From positions 125,678,295-125,742,294 of the forward strand of contig CM060977.1 in NCBI GenBank assembly GCA_030765065.1: a stretch of 64,000 nucleotides of DNA. Direction: 5' to 3'. The position numbers were made by a program, and so were the translations under genes. The DNA comes from Deroplatys truncata (Eukaryota; Arthropoda; Insecta; Mantodea; Mantidae). The notes under the pieces are model-generated. The model was given only the letters and a program-made list of their open reading frames with translations. It was not told the DNA's origin and did not search any database. Below, one piece after another: positions 1 through 11,136 of this stretch (positions within the stretch are counted from its first letter, which is position 1; the number at the start of each line of letters is the position of its first letter).

Positions 1-341
1 CTATACTTAAAGTATTAAGTAATGCATACTGGCAAGATATATTTCATATTTTCTTACAACTTTGTTTTTGTTTTCATATTTTATGCTTATATTAGGACAA
101 AAAAATTGTATCGATGTGTCAAGTGCTCCAGGTACATAAAGGCTATGCAAAAGCTTGCAACACAAGGAGGAAAATATTCTAAAATATTGCATTCATTTTG
201 AATGTTACCTTTTATACAAAGAAACATTTACGATTTACAATTTAAAGTAACTAGAAATTGTTGAACAAGTTTCCTCAAAGTTTTCTAATAGGCAATAGTG
301 CATCTTAACGATTAATTATTTATTAACACGTTTGCTGTATA

Positions 342-600
342 CAGGGTGGTTTACAAACTTCCAAAATTTGTAAAGCGGAATGAGCAGATGAAATTCTGAA
401 TAAGAATTCATATCTGAGAATGTAAAATTTCCGTAATAAAGTCTGAACCATTTCAAAGCAAGTGTTAAATATCTTGCTACTGTTTAGACGTGCAATTAGA
501 ATACATGTGTGCGTAACTGGATATTGCATAAATGCTGTTTCAATACCATGATGGCCATGGTGCACCTTCTTAGTCTGTATCTGCCGTTCGCGACCATTTA
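342..600. mobile_element. Possible terminal fragment of a Tc1/mariner-superfamily element
   Basis: A CAGGGTGGTTTAC terminus directly follows a TA dinucleotide (340-341). Two better-defined elements in this window, at 11137-13001 and 59341-59840, also have ends of the CAGGGTG type next to TA. No opposite terminus or transposase was found, so this may be one end of a decayed element read on either strand. The inner limit is arbitrary. The identification rests only on the terminus. Confidence 0.3.
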
Positions 601-904
601 AAGACGATTATTGCAAAGATGATAGATAGGGAAGTGTCAATTCTGTGCCTTGCACAATCGCTGGATTTAATTCGTTTCGACTTGAGAGGGCTGCATGTAA
701 GTTAGGTACAATGTGTCAAATGCTGCTGGTGTTTACAGATGGCTAAGGTAGAAAAATAGTGTGATGATAACATGAAAAAGCGTTTTTTTCTTTCTCACCC
801 CCTTTTTACATTCGACGTTGCAAACTAGGGCATATGAGTCTGCCTCTCCCCGTACGCCCGCCCGCCCGTCTATCTGTCCCTGGCCCTCATCTCCCCCCTC
901 CATC
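600..904. other. Unassigned DNA, pyrimidine-rich at its right end
   Basis: No gene or repeat was recognised. From about 780 the sequence becomes C/T-rich and grades into the microsatellite block that follows. Confidence 0.5.
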
Positions 905-929
905 TAGCGCGCGCGCGCACACACACACA

Positions 930-995
<66 letters not shown>
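905..995. repeat. Compound microsatellite (CG/CA)n-(CT)n-(TA)n
   Basis: Consecutive dinucleotide runs: alternating GC/CA, then about 15 CT units, then about 17 TA units. It directly abuts the recombinase-like repeat that starts near 1004, so it may mark that element's edge. Confidence 0.95.
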
Positions 996-999
<4 letters not shown>

Positions 1000-1003
1000 G
1001 CAA

Positions 1004-1790
1004 GGCCTAAAAGTAGAAGTTTTAACACAGTGCACACGAGCTAAAGCTTTAGATCATCGCAAAGACCAGCTCTGGTTTCAAGTCCAATCAGATGGCAATT
1101 ACTGTTTGTATTTGTACGTGTTTAATAGCCGGATTTCCATTGATTAGGTTTTACTTTTCATTGTGTTTTTACGTGATTAATTTCTCATGGCGCTCACATT
1201 ATCTGTTCACAATATAAATCGTCGTTTTTCAATTTATCGCAATTCGTTGTCGAGTTAGCCTATACGTTATATTGGCACCCTTCTGCTTTCTGTGATTAAA
1301 ACGCCATTCTTTAATCTACGATAACCTACATACAGATTCAATGTCGGAAATTATGAATTCAGAAGAAACTGAAATGGAAGACCCAGGTGAAATTACAGAC
1401 GCAGCAGAAAGAATAACACTACAAGTACTTACCAAAAAAATCCAGAAAGCAATATGATATAGCATTTAAACGCTTCATTACCTGGTGTAAGGCAAAGCAT
1501 GTTGAAAACAATTTCATTGAAAATGACTGCTAACGAATCAACAAAACATCTGACATCTGCCTTTTTTTTTAAGTAATTTCTCTTGTTTTAAGAACCGCGT
1601 TCGAAACGTTATTTCTGTTAGTTTCGGCAATCGATATAATAGTATTGATATTTTAAAAATTCGAGCGCTGTCTCAAAAACAGTGTATGCTACACGTGTTA
1701 AAAGTCGTTTTATTTGCTCTTTCGCAAACATTCCTACTCGCAAAATAAAACCCTACAAATTACCGATTGTATCATAATCTACTATTGCTC
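1004..1790 (+). pseudogene. Recombinase-like repeat, copy 1 (possible Crypton/tyrosine-recombinase N-terminal region)
   Basis: This stretch is homologous over several hundred bases, in the same orientation, to 57987-58640. Shared parts include the upstream segment (GGCCTAAAA, CACAGTGCACACGAGCTAAA) and a short reading frame starting at 1341 with MxEIMNSEETEME followed by PGEIT. A frameshift near 1435 moves the frame to one containing FKRFITWCKAKHVENNF. Copy 2 has a matching segment, with substitutions that keep the reading frame. An acidic leader followed by a segment like AxxxFxxWCK...NNFxEN resembles the N-terminal, core-binding-like part of Crypton-type tyrosine recombinases and their domesticated relatives. 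That family call is inference. No catalytic R...HxR...Y residues are visible, so the copy is at most an N-terminal fragment and is broken. Confidence 0.4.
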
Positions 1791-1826
1791 TGCGGCTTCA
1801 AAAAGTGCGTTTCCAATACATTCTTA

Positions 1827-3298
1827 GGGTCGAATTCATAAACGTCGCTTATTTCAAGGAAGTCCTTAAGCAGCGATTTTCAATATACAAACGCTACTCT
1901 TTCAGATGAATAAGGAAATGCTTATTCATATAAGGAAGCTCCGACCTTTGCTTATATGCAATAAGGAGTCAATGCCATCTTGCATCAACTGGCTACAACG
2001 GAGGACAATAGTAATAATAGCGATTTTGTGGAATATATGGAATTTCATAATGAAATTTCACTGCGCATGAATAAACGTATTTACGTGGTTTGCAGCATTC
2101 ACTTGAAACGTACAGGTATGCTGAATTTAAGATGCGATAATGGTTTACCAAAGCCACGGTTGTAATAATCTAATGCCTCTGCTAAACAACGTTATGACGG
2201 TTATGAAGTCGCAACGTGAGACAGGATTACTTGAAAAGATAATGTATAGAATATCAGTGCTATAACACTATCTATATATTTTCTGTTAAGACATTTTCCC
2301 ACTTATATTGTCCAAAATCCTTAGGTCCCTAGAAAATCAGATCTCGCTGCATGCAGAATCATTTAATACAATCCTAAAAATAAAATGTGGAAATATTGCT
2401 GCAATAAATAAAGTGCATCTCTGCAGTGCTTTTCTCGATCAGATTGACTATTTTGCATAATCATTATGAGTGCAATGGATCACTTAACAAGTCACAGGTG
2501 TTTACCATTAATTCGCAAATATACGTTGAGTTATCAAAATCTTGAACAGAGGTTTACCGATTTCACGTGTAAAGCCGCTGTTCAAGCCAAACATTGTAAG
2601 TTATTGGACACTTTTGCTTTTCTGATTACTGCTAGCTGGTGTAGTACCTAATTGCAATTGTGGTTTGCTTCCATGCATGCATGCATGCATATACACAGTG
2701 CACATATTATAAATACTTCTAGCTTTACGCTAGAAAGTCAGGTTTTCAGTTTTAAAACAGTCCACGAGAGAATGTGACTTAAGGTCAGTACATCACACAG
2801 GTCCGATTGTCTGCATTCTACGATGTATCTCAGCGCTAACTCTATTAGTTGGTTTCTTTCCTGCTCGCTGAAATGTTTTCCTCTTGGCGTGTTTTCGATC
2901 TACCTAATGTCATTGTATAACTAATACTACAAACCCTTAACTAAACTTACAGTTACTTGAATTTAAACTAAAGTTAACCAATTAATAAATGTACCTTTGA
3001 AAACTCGCAAGCTTCCACAACATGCTCAACAGCTGTTGCGAACAAAACGGATATGGAAATGGTGGTTGGCTATGTGGTCACCTGCATGTTTGTTTACACA
3101 TCCTTTGTGCATCCGAGTGGCTGTGAAACAGCTGAACTATGTTGTTACATGTGCTTCGGAAATAAGCAAGCGTTTAGCGCTGAGCATATAAGTACCGTCT
3201 ATGTATACCAATTGATAATAAGCGTTTCCTTATCAGAAGGAAATACTTATTGCTTAAGCATCTCCTTTTCACATAAGCGACGACTATGAATTCGACCC
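1827..3298. mobile_element. PIF/Harbinger-like DNA transposon with TTA target-site duplication
   Basis: The termini are inverted repeats: GGGTCGAATTCATA at 1827 matches the reverse complement of TATGAATTCGACCC ending at 3298. Similarity continues inward with CGTCGCTTAT and more diverged sequence. The element is flanked by TTA on both sides (1824-1826 and 3299-3301). A 3 bp TTA/TAA duplication with a GGG-starting terminus is typical of PIF/Harbinger. At 1472 bp it is shorter than autonomous elements, and no nuclease gene was recognised. A Myb/SANT-like remnant on the minus strand (2783-2896) supports the assignment, because Harbingers carry such a second protein. Confidence 0.72.
2783..2896 (-). 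pseudogene. Myb/SANT-like DNA-binding fragment inside the Harbinger element
   Basis: An open segment of 38 codons reads on the minus strand. It contains GKHFSEQERNQLIELALRY followed by IVECRQSD. The pattern of a basic residue, then F-S-x-x-E/Q, then hydrophobic L-I-E-L resembles the first helix of Myb/SANT or zeste-like domains that accompany Harbinger nucleases. There is no start codon in frame (a TAG lies just upstream) and no complete helix-turn-helix, so it is a remnant. The family assignment is inference from a short stretch. Confidence 0.4.
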
Positions 3299-3524
3299 TT
3301 AATATTCAATCAGTGTAAAATGTATTTAATACTTCTTCTATCCTAGATGATAGTGAAACTAAGAGCACTGAAAGGCCCTTCAGGGTATTACAGTCGTCTA
3401 TCGATCTGCCTCATATTCGGTAGATTCCGTGCACCGGCCAATTTCACTGGAGTGTATTCGTGGTTTCCCTCAATTTCCAGGTAAATGCAAGATTGAATAT
3501 TTCAGTACTACGAGGAAATGAAAA
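3299..3524. other. Unassigned spacer between Harbinger element and SINE
   Basis: No open reading frame or repeat was recognised here beyond the TTA target-site duplication at its left edge. Confidence 0.5.
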
Positions 3525-4010
3525 CCGAGCAAGATGGCTCGACGATAACGTGTGGGGCTCGCATTCGGGAGGTTAGGTTTCGATTCGCCTTGGATTTTTC
3601 CGCGGTTTTCCCTGTTTGATAGGCGAATGCTGCAGTGATTATAAATTGTGCCGCAAATTTTCCTGTCCTCCATTTCCTGTCATTTCATATCCTTAAAATG
3701 TTTCACGATCGAAGGATCAGGCGACTGGACAGTGGGCGAGGTGTATGGCGGTGGAGTTCGCTTTGAGGAACTATCTGCCTGTAAGTGAGATCCCGTCCGC
3801 CGGCGTCAGGATTTAATATCTACGTTACGGACCCCACCTGCGCCCAAGACTGCCGCCCCGATCTGGTCGACCTTTCTGGTCTTTCGCTTCACCCCTTCCT
3901 CCCGGAGGTTTCCAGAAGCACAAAAGGCCTTCATGTGTGCTTGCTTAAGTGCCGAAATTCTCCTTTGCTTCATGATAACCATAACAAGGAAAATAAATGG
4001 AAATAAACAT
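3525..4010 (+). mobile_element. tRNA-derived SINE, family A
   Basis: The head resembles an RNA polymerase III promoter: a box A-like GATGGCTCGACGATAACGTG, then a box B-like GGTTAGGTTTCGATTCGCC about 30 bases on. The body contains GGCGAATGCTGCAGTG and ends in an A-rich stretch with AATAAA. The same layout (tRNA-like head, gaaaaccg motif, cgaatgctg motif, GC-rich body) occurs in reverse at 28600-29126 and partly at 57180-57375. A short ORF over the body at 3785-4006 is not considered a gene. Confidence 0.6.
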
Positions 4011-4236
4011 ATGGTACAGGAAAGTTAGGTACTGTTCGACCAAGGCCATCTCTATCATCACACTAGCTGCACCCATAAAACAGCTTGATATTCCGTGATC
4101 CCAGAAAGTTCATAGTGTAATTAAATTAACTGCAACAAAATAGATGCCACACGGAGGTGGCTAGGTCACAGAGGCCATCTACCTGAAAATTATTCCTGTA
4201 GATGTTAGAGACAGACGACTAAACAACCAAGAGCAT

Positions 4237-4498
4237 CTATCTGGTACACTGACTCAGTGTCCAAACCCGCGGAGGGCGATGGATTTTTTCGGGCGTAAAA
4301 ATCCTTAGCATGGCTTCCTTCGGAAGGGAAGTAAAGCCGGTGGTCCCATGTCGTAGATTTAAGCCACATAAAAGAACCTCAAGCCTGATAAAGAGGCCTC
4401 TGAGCAAAATTACCGATCTTTCATGCCCAATATAGAATGGGACGCTAAGGACCATAGTAGTTAAAGAGCGTCCATAAATAAAACTCAATTTAATTTAA
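4237..4498 (+). mobile_element. tRNA-derived SINE, family C (5' truncated)
   Basis: It shares a long, well-conserved body with copies at 48838-49130 and 51999-52315. Common blocks include GGAGGGCGATGGA, TCGGGCGTAAAAATCC, GTAAAGCCGGTGGTCC, AAGAACCTCAAGCCTGAT, AAAGAGGCCTCTGAGC and AATATAGAATGGGACGCTAA. The 3' end is an A-rich tail (ataaataaaactcaattt). The tRNA-like head is only partly present here, whereas the 48838 copy retains box A and box B. The minus-strand ORF across it is a shadow of the SINE body. Confidence 0.75.
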
Positions 4499-5135
4499 TT
4501 AAGACCATATAGGCAATGCCATCCCGATGTTTAAGTGACTTTAAAAGCTAAAGGTAATATTTTCCCCAAATAACAAAGACCAGAACTGGAGACCGCATTG
4601 CATTTAGCGATATACTCAGTAACGGATCACAAATGCTTTTACACAACGGAAGTATGGGGTTTCAGCATTGTGCTTTATAGTTTATATCTCGTGTACCTTG
4701 CAATAAACTTTACGAAGGCGTCTTTGCATTTAACGAGCTCTGCATAAGCAATAAAGTTTTATAGTTAGTGGCGCATATCTCTCCAGTAGACAATAACACA
4801 ACGCAGATCTCGTCCATTCCCATGTTCCAGTACATGAAGCTTCGTGCATCTTTCTTCCGCATATCAAAACACTGGAAAAGAAAATAAAGAGCCTTGTTTG
4901 CATGGATTTGATATTTTCCATCGTCGATGCAAAGAAAACACAATGAATATAACTTACAGAATTTTGACAAATTTCTGTGTTGAAAGCAATTACATCTGCA
5001 AAAACCATTTCAACCGGCATATGCTGTTGATCAATGAAATTACTGTCAAACTAAATTAAAAAAAAAGTCAACTGTCCTGTGCAACAAGTGCGGAAATGTG
5101 CTATCTGAAACCAACGCCTAATTGATCAGGAAGAA
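4499..5135. other. Unassigned AT-rich DNA
   Basis: Several overlapping short ORFs exist on both strands at 4710-5059, but none shows a recognisable domain. They overlap one another, which argues against any of them being a gene. Confidence 0.45.
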
Positions 5136-5757
5136 AGTCAATCTACTCGTTTTCCCTGCAGTAAGTCATTGTTGACAGCAAAACTATCCCAATTCCAAAT
5201 CTACCCATCGACTCGTTTTCCCTGGAGTAAGTCAGTGATGACAACAAAACTACCCCAGCTTCCAAGATGTCTGGACCTACGTATCTACTCATTTTCCCTG
5301 GAGTAACTCACTGCTGACAACCAAATTATCCCAGTTTCCAAGATATGTGGATCTACCTATCGACTCTTTTCATTGGAGTAAGTCAATGCTGACAACAAGA
5401 CTATCCCAGCTTCCAAGATATGTGAATCTACCTATCTACTAGTTTTCATTGGAATAAGTCACTGCTGCTGACAAAAAGAATATCAGTTTCCAAGATATGT
5501 GGATCTACCTATCTACTCGTTTACATTGAAGTAAGTCAATGCTGACAACAAGACTATCCCAGCTTCCAAGATATCTGAATCTACCTATCTATTCCATTTA
5601 CCTGAAATAAGTCAATGCTGACAACAAGACTATCCAACCCTCAAAGATGTGTAGATCTTCCTATCTACTCGTTTTCATTGGAGTAAGTCACCGCTGACAA
5701 CAAAACTATCTTCCAACATATCTGGATCTACCAATCTATTCGTTTTCTCTGGATGAA
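5136..5757. repeat. Tandem satellite, ~80-87 bp unit, about 7-8 copies
   Basis: A unit built from TCTACTCGTTTTCCCTGGAG, TAAGTCA.TGCTGACAAC, AAACTATCCCAGCTTCC and AAGATATGTGGATCTACC repeats head to tail about seven to eight times, with substitutions and small indels. Divergence between units indicates an old or slowly homogenised array. No coding signal was seen. Confidence 0.9.
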
Positions 5758-6074
5758 CAATCGCATTAGTAACACAAATGAAAAAAGTTTTTAATAAATA
5801 ATATTAGCTCTCTTTTAATAATTTTGCACGCTGAGTCAGATATGGTATAAAAATGGCACATCAAGCTCTATTTTCCCATTAAATTATAATTTGTATTTTT
5901 AGTATCAATATTCTTGCAATTTTATATTCCTAGCCCAGTGCTTTAACGTCAAACTTTTGTTCTGACCTGTCAGTGAACTTGGAAAGTTTTCTATAAAGCT
6001 GGGTAGACTAAAGAGAACATATTTATAGACATAGGTATACACAGTAAAACTTATGTCAAAAGAAAATTTCTGAC
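5758..6074. other. Unassigned AT-rich spacer
   Basis: Very AT-rich sequence between the satellite and an isolated ORF. Nothing was recognised. Confidence 0.5.
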
Positions 6075-6356
6075 ATGCGACTGAAATTGAAAGAGAAGAG
6101 CGAATTCCCTTTAAGTGTTATTACTAAGTTTCTTGGAAACAAGGTCCCTGATTTTCCAACGGTGGTTATGAATATACCTTGGGACTTCCCTCCTCTTAAA
6201 CTTAATGCAGTGAACGAGAACATAGGGACTTTCCAGTATAACTATCATGTAATGGGGGACTACAGCTGGTCGTTAAAACGTGACATTCCAAAATACTTCT
6301 CACAGGGAAGGAAAAAAATGCACATCTTTGCCATCGAGGTAAATAAAAGGCACTAG
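6075..6356 (+). CDS. Isolated 93-codon ORF of unknown nature (possible exon)
   Basis: The ORF has mixed, non-repetitive amino-acid composition (segments such as PDFPTVVMNIPWDFPP and KRDIPKYFSQGRKK) in otherwise low-complexity surroundings. It lies outside every repeat recognised here. Its 3' end overlaps GAGGTAAAT near 6338, which fits a splice donor consensus, so it could be an exon that is open past its donor site. No family was recognised and no convincing splice acceptor, signal peptide or membrane segment was seen. It could equally be chance or part of an unidentified transposon. Confidence 0.2.
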   Translation: MRLKLKEKSEFPLSVITKFLGNKVPDFPTVVMNIPWDFPPLKLNAVNENIGTFQYNYHVMGDYSWSLKRDIPKYFSQGRKKMHIFAIEVNKRH

Positions 6357-7647
6357 ACTAAATAAAAGCTGCTAGTTATGACAAATCTTCAATGATGATA
6401 ATTAATTGTTCTTCCATACATGTTCTTCCGTGCATAGGTTAAGTAACGTTAGAAAGAACCAGACTTAAACATTCAATGACATAGCCCGGGATTTGAACCA
6501 TAGATCTTCGGCTATGGCTATGATTATAATTTTTGGTTTGTCCAAAATAATTTGAGAATTGGTAGAGCTAACGATGCTATGAATATTTCCGGGTGATAAT
6601 CTAATTTAGAAAGCAGCGGATGCACTTGGAAAATTCCTCTTCGCTCAGGAGAAGCGGTTACATTCTCTATAGAATTAGATACGTGTTATCTAGGTTTCAT
6701 AGTTCGCCAAAAAGAATCCTACTTTTGGGAGGAAACATTTATAGGCCGTTGTCCTGTACGATGCAAGACTAGCCAATTCCTTCGCACCAGGTCCCAATCT
6801 TATGCAAAGGAAGGCGGTGGCGTGTTAGAATTGTAGAATTGCTAAAATATAAATATAAGACCTAAAGAATCGTGAAGGATTAGGTTACATCAGTAAATAT
6901 GTCTGTTGTTTGCAGCTGCTAATTATTATTATAAATTTTTGTAAACAATACATGTGTGTATAACAATTTCAACCAAATAACAATTTAAGCAACGTCTTGG
7001 GATATTCTTGAAAGTATTATAATCTCAACTGAATTGCAAACTTTAAGCTTGGCAAACACGCTTTCTTATCTCTAGAAAAATCCTGATTTACTTTCTTCTG
7101 AAACTCTGTTATACAACATACAAAATACTTGTTATTCTCTACATCTGATTCACCAAAATAGAATGTACGTGAAATGTAGGGTAAGCAATGTCTTTGTTCT
7201 GAATTAATGTCTCACAAAATAATTTACAATAGAGCGCAGTATCGTCTTTAAATTACATTCTTACAATATTAACGTACTGAGCTTAACAAACAGCCCTTAC
7301 CGGCCCATTTAACTACTGGCAGTCATTACGTTCGCATAACATGAAGCTACTTTAAACAATAAAATCATAACTTTGATATTGCACAGGTTTAAATTACAAT
7401 GAATGGCTATACTAATTTAGTATTCATCTGGATGTTTAATGCAGCACATACACGGAGAAGGTTATGGTTACAATTTTTAATTTCCAATTCTGACACCAAA
7501 AATAGTAGCTTAGCTAGGAACTAATCCGCTCCCAATCTGAAGCCAGTGACCTTCTGACGGTACAAGCTTTTGAAGCTCATCAGTTAACCTTTCATGGAAG
7601 GATTAACCTCTTCCGCCGAGGAGTTATGCGATATTATGTGCGATCAT
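6357..7647. other. Unassigned AT-rich DNA
   Basis: No ORF of note and no repeat structure was recognised. Confidence 0.5.
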
Positions 7648-8548
7648 TGAGACAGTATTTTTAACACTTAAATGATATCAGTCTAATTATAAAATATAAT
7701 AACAGCCTGCCTTAAAGCAATACGTGTATAATATAATATATAAAATGTATGTCACAGTCATTGTATTATGTTTATATTAATATGTACATGTATAATAATG
7801 TTATGTGAATGTATTACGTAGTTTTAACAATGTAGGAGCTGTGAGAATAGAAGTGGAAAGTTGCTAACAATGAGGTAACCTTGAGACAACAATAAATTAG
7901 AAAGTTTAATAATGCTACTAATAATTCTTGGAACAATAATGTAATATTTAAAACAGCTTATAAACAGCCAATCAACAACTAGAAAAAGCTTAAGTTAAAT
8001 AAAAGCATTCTATTGGAGTAGGATTAGCCAACCAGAGAGTTGAAATAGATGAAATGTGCAAATTCAGGCGGCAGACGCTACAAGACTGCGTACCCGATCA
8101 GTACGATACAGGTTCAATGTTGCGGTGAGAATGATATAAAGTTTACGTGTTTAAAAAGTGCAAATAACAATAATCTCACAGCTCTACAGTAGGATACATC
8201 AGTGAAGTGTTATTTATTCGTGTGAAGCATTAATAAACAAAGTACAATACAATTATAATTTGGTAAGCCTTGTTCTTTAGCCGTTTCAGCCCTGCTAAGA
8301 GATACGTGTTCTGAAAATTACTACTGACGCAGCCGGGGCATACATATAATATTTAAATAAACATTAAAATAGAAAGTTGATTTTTAAACGTGGGGGCCAA
8401 GGCCACCGGAAAAGTAAACGTGGGGCGAAGGCCACCGGAAAGTTTATATCTATGTGGGGCGAACACTCCAAGAAACATATCTCCCGCAATACATGGTGCA
8501 AACAGCAGTAATAAACAACACTCTCAAGTTTGGCTCCCATACATAGGG
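7648..8548 (+). mobile_element. LTR stub A (LTR plus primer-binding-site-like sequence)
   Basis: It starts TGAGACAGTATTTTTAACAC and shares most of its length with 39511-40218 (+) and 62560-63522 (-); a diverged relative lies at 37280-38190 (-). Shared blocks include GCTGTGAGAATAGAAG, TTGCTAACAATGAGGTAACC, TATTCTATTGGAGTAGGATT and ACTGACGCAGCC. A CGAAGGCCACCGGAAA block repeats near the right end. TGGCTCCCATACATAGGGC at 8530 resembles a lysine-tRNA primer-binding site. The TG start, recurrent 5' boundary and nearby PBS-like sequence fit an LTR followed by the start of the internal region. No gag or pol was found, so the copy is a stub. Confidence 0.6.
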
Positions 8549-9687
8549 CTAATACAATAAACCTCTCATCATAAAACTTATGAACAACACAGATTCTTTA
8601 AATTAATTGGTTTCCCGAGATGATAGTGGGATTAAGTCTCTTCGGAGAGTAGACTAGGTCTCCGCCCCAGGAGCAATAGTTTCCCTTCAGCGTCTGTCAC
8701 AATCACATAGCAAAACTTCAAGTTTGGTAAATTATTTGATAATTATGGGTAAGGAAGTGTATCCAAAGGTCTGCGCTGAGGACCGACAGCTCCTTAATTA
8801 TTATAAACAGCACAATTAATATCCTAGCTAAGAGTAAGACGCCATGAACGTGACGGCAACCTTTCTCAGATTCCTCTAATGAGTTGAATCGCTGCCCTTC
8901 CATTAATACGAGTATCTACTGTGTCAATTAATGAACAAAACCGTAGAATAGTGCTTTAACTGCAGGTATCAAATAGCATTTGAGAATATGAACATTGTTC
9001 ACGAATAAAGCGCAGATGCCAACAGACATAGGCTGAAAATATCAGCCATGTGATATTTAAAGGTAAAAGCCCTGCAGAAAGGACTGTAATCATGGAAAGA
9101 CAATAGAGCAATTCTAACACCCCACATACGTGAAGACAAAAGAAGGCCTGATAAAAAGGAAAGAAAGAAAACAAGCACACAGGAATTAGTATGCAGAGCA
9201 ACAAAACAAATATATAAAAACAAAGTGCAGAAGGCGATAGGCTTTAAGGTTTATAAGTTATGGCAGTTCTGCTACCATATGAGGGTAAATACTGAATAAC
9301 TGTTGAATGAGAATGGGATTCCTGAGATCAAATAAAGGGTGTACGAAACAACATAAAAACAGCTGAACTATTACCTGTCTTATAAATAATATGTAATGAT
9401 CAAAGAAAGTTAAACAAAAGATGACGAAAGAAAGAATGGACTACGATTTCTAAAATTACATGATATAGGTAGCTGCCCGACGTTGCACGGGTAGCATTTT
9501 AAACTCGTGTGCGCAATTAATTTCATTTATCTACTTACCCATCCTTTATAAATAATTATGTACAATGATCTGTAAGCTTCTACGGCGAATCCTCCCTTTT
9601 TAGCTCCTATAATTGTAATTTTGTACAAACCCAGCTATACAAAATGTTAAAAACAAATCCATATTTTGTATTTTGGGAGGAGGCAGT
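8549..9687. other. Unassigned DNA with a GTTGCACGGGTA motif
   Basis: Hydrophobic minus-strand ORFs at 8956-9223 overlap each other and are AT-driven; no receptor signature was found in them. The short stretch near 9470 (GCCCGACGTTGCACGGGTAG) is unusually GC-rich and looks like the edge of an interspersed repeat, but no second copy occurs in this window. Confidence 0.4.
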
Positions 9688-10757
9688 ATGGACCAAAACA
9701 AGAAAACAAAGTCCAGTAAACAATGGGCTCTAAAATGCATACCTTAAGAGCTATGAACACTTGTTCATCTTCGCTACTGTGAAGCATCTCCTCTACTGAA
9801 GCTTTAGCAAGCTCTTTGCTATTACGTATGATCTACAGAATGCAGTAAAACGAGGACACATTACTCTGTTACTGCGAAACAACATAGCTTCTAATGTAAT
9901 CTGCTTGCGATTACATACGACCTACACTTATGTATCTTCGCTACTGTGAAACATCTCTTCTACTGCAAGTTCTTTGCTATTACGCATGATCTACAGAATG
10001 CGGTAAACAAATGAGGACACATTACTGTGTTAGGTACTGTTAAACAGCATCGCTTCTAATGTAATCTGCTTGCGATTACATACGACCTACATTTATGAAT
10101 CTTCGCTACCGTGAAACATCCCTTCTACTGCAAGCTCTTTGCTATTACGCATGACCTACAGTATGCGGTAAACAAATGAAGACACATTACTCTGTTACTG
10201 TGAGACAGCATAACTTCTAATGTAATCTGCCTGTGATTACATACGACCTGAACTTGTGAACCATCGCTAAAAGAGGTGCTCAATGTGGTGTCTTGAGGAA
10301 TCACGCACTCTCACCACTCCAGGTTGGTCTCGGATGCTCTGGCAGGTATTGATGACGCCTTCCTGTAGTGTTTGTACATCATTAACAGGGCTGCATATAC
10401 CAAAGATTTCAAGACAAAACTACACTACAAAAGCATTTCACAAACTTAGCAAAATACAAACAGTTTCCATTACAACTAATAAGAATATGCGTTGCACTTA
10501 CCAAGAACTGTGAATAGGGTTTACAGTAACAACGCTTACAGATGTTTACTGCATGCCATATCCAGGGACAGTAGAGTAATGCATCCTCATTTGTTTACTG
10601 CCTTCTGTAGGTCATACATAATAGCAAAGAGCTTGCAGCAGAAGAGATGGTGTTTCACAGTAGCGAAGATGAGCAAGTGCTCATAGCTCTTAAGATATGC
10701 ATTTTTGAACACATGTTTGCTGGACACTTTTTTCTTGTTTTGGTCCACATCTCGAAA
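9688..10757. repeat. Foldback repeat with internal ~170 bp tandem repeats
   Basis: The outer arms are inverted copies. The left arm at about 9688-9875 (GGACCAAAACAAGAAAACAA, TTAAGAGCTATGAACACTTG, TCATCTTCGCTACTGTGAA) matches the reverse complement of about 10575-10757. Next to the left arm, a unit with CTTCGCTACTGTGAAACATC, CTCTTTGCTATTACGCATGA, TCTACAGAATGCGGTAAAC and TCTAATGTAATCTGCTTGCG repeats about three times head to tail to about 10265. A loop of roughly 300 bp (10266-10574) separates this from the right arm. The layout resembles a non-autonomous foldback or MITE with expanded subterminal repeats. No transposase and no clear target-site duplication were found. Confidence 0.65.
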
Positions 10758-11136
10758 TATAGAATATTTTTATTTAACAACTGGTATATATAGTACCTTT
10801 ATATATCGAAGAATGAAAAATCCCAAAGGATGTGAAACATTGGCGGAACGTCCGACTTCCTTAACCTTTCCTCGACGGTCTTCTCAGTTCTGGAAATGCC
10901 GCAAAGCCTATACATACCCTTTTGGCGGTGGAAGAATCCTCGGTTAGAATGATCCAGTAAATTGTTAGATAATTATACTAGGTTAAATTGTTAGCCTTTG
11001 TAGCTTCTTTCCGGTCCCATTGTTAACATATACAACGAATAAAATTCGGCATTCCCAGACCACCAAGTTAACCGCTTTGGAAAAGACACAGAGTCCACAA
11101 CCATCGAGAACAATATCTTCTCAGTTATTAATTGTA
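10758..11136. other. Unassigned spacer
   Basis: AT-rich DNA followed by a less AT-rich stretch (10820-10950) with a short plus-strand ORF that has no recognisable domain. Confidence 0.45.

Noticed and set aside
8956..9223. Two hydrophobic minus-strand ORFs that look like membrane protein exons
   Set aside because: They overlap in different frames, are driven by T-rich composition, and show no receptor motif or splice sites.
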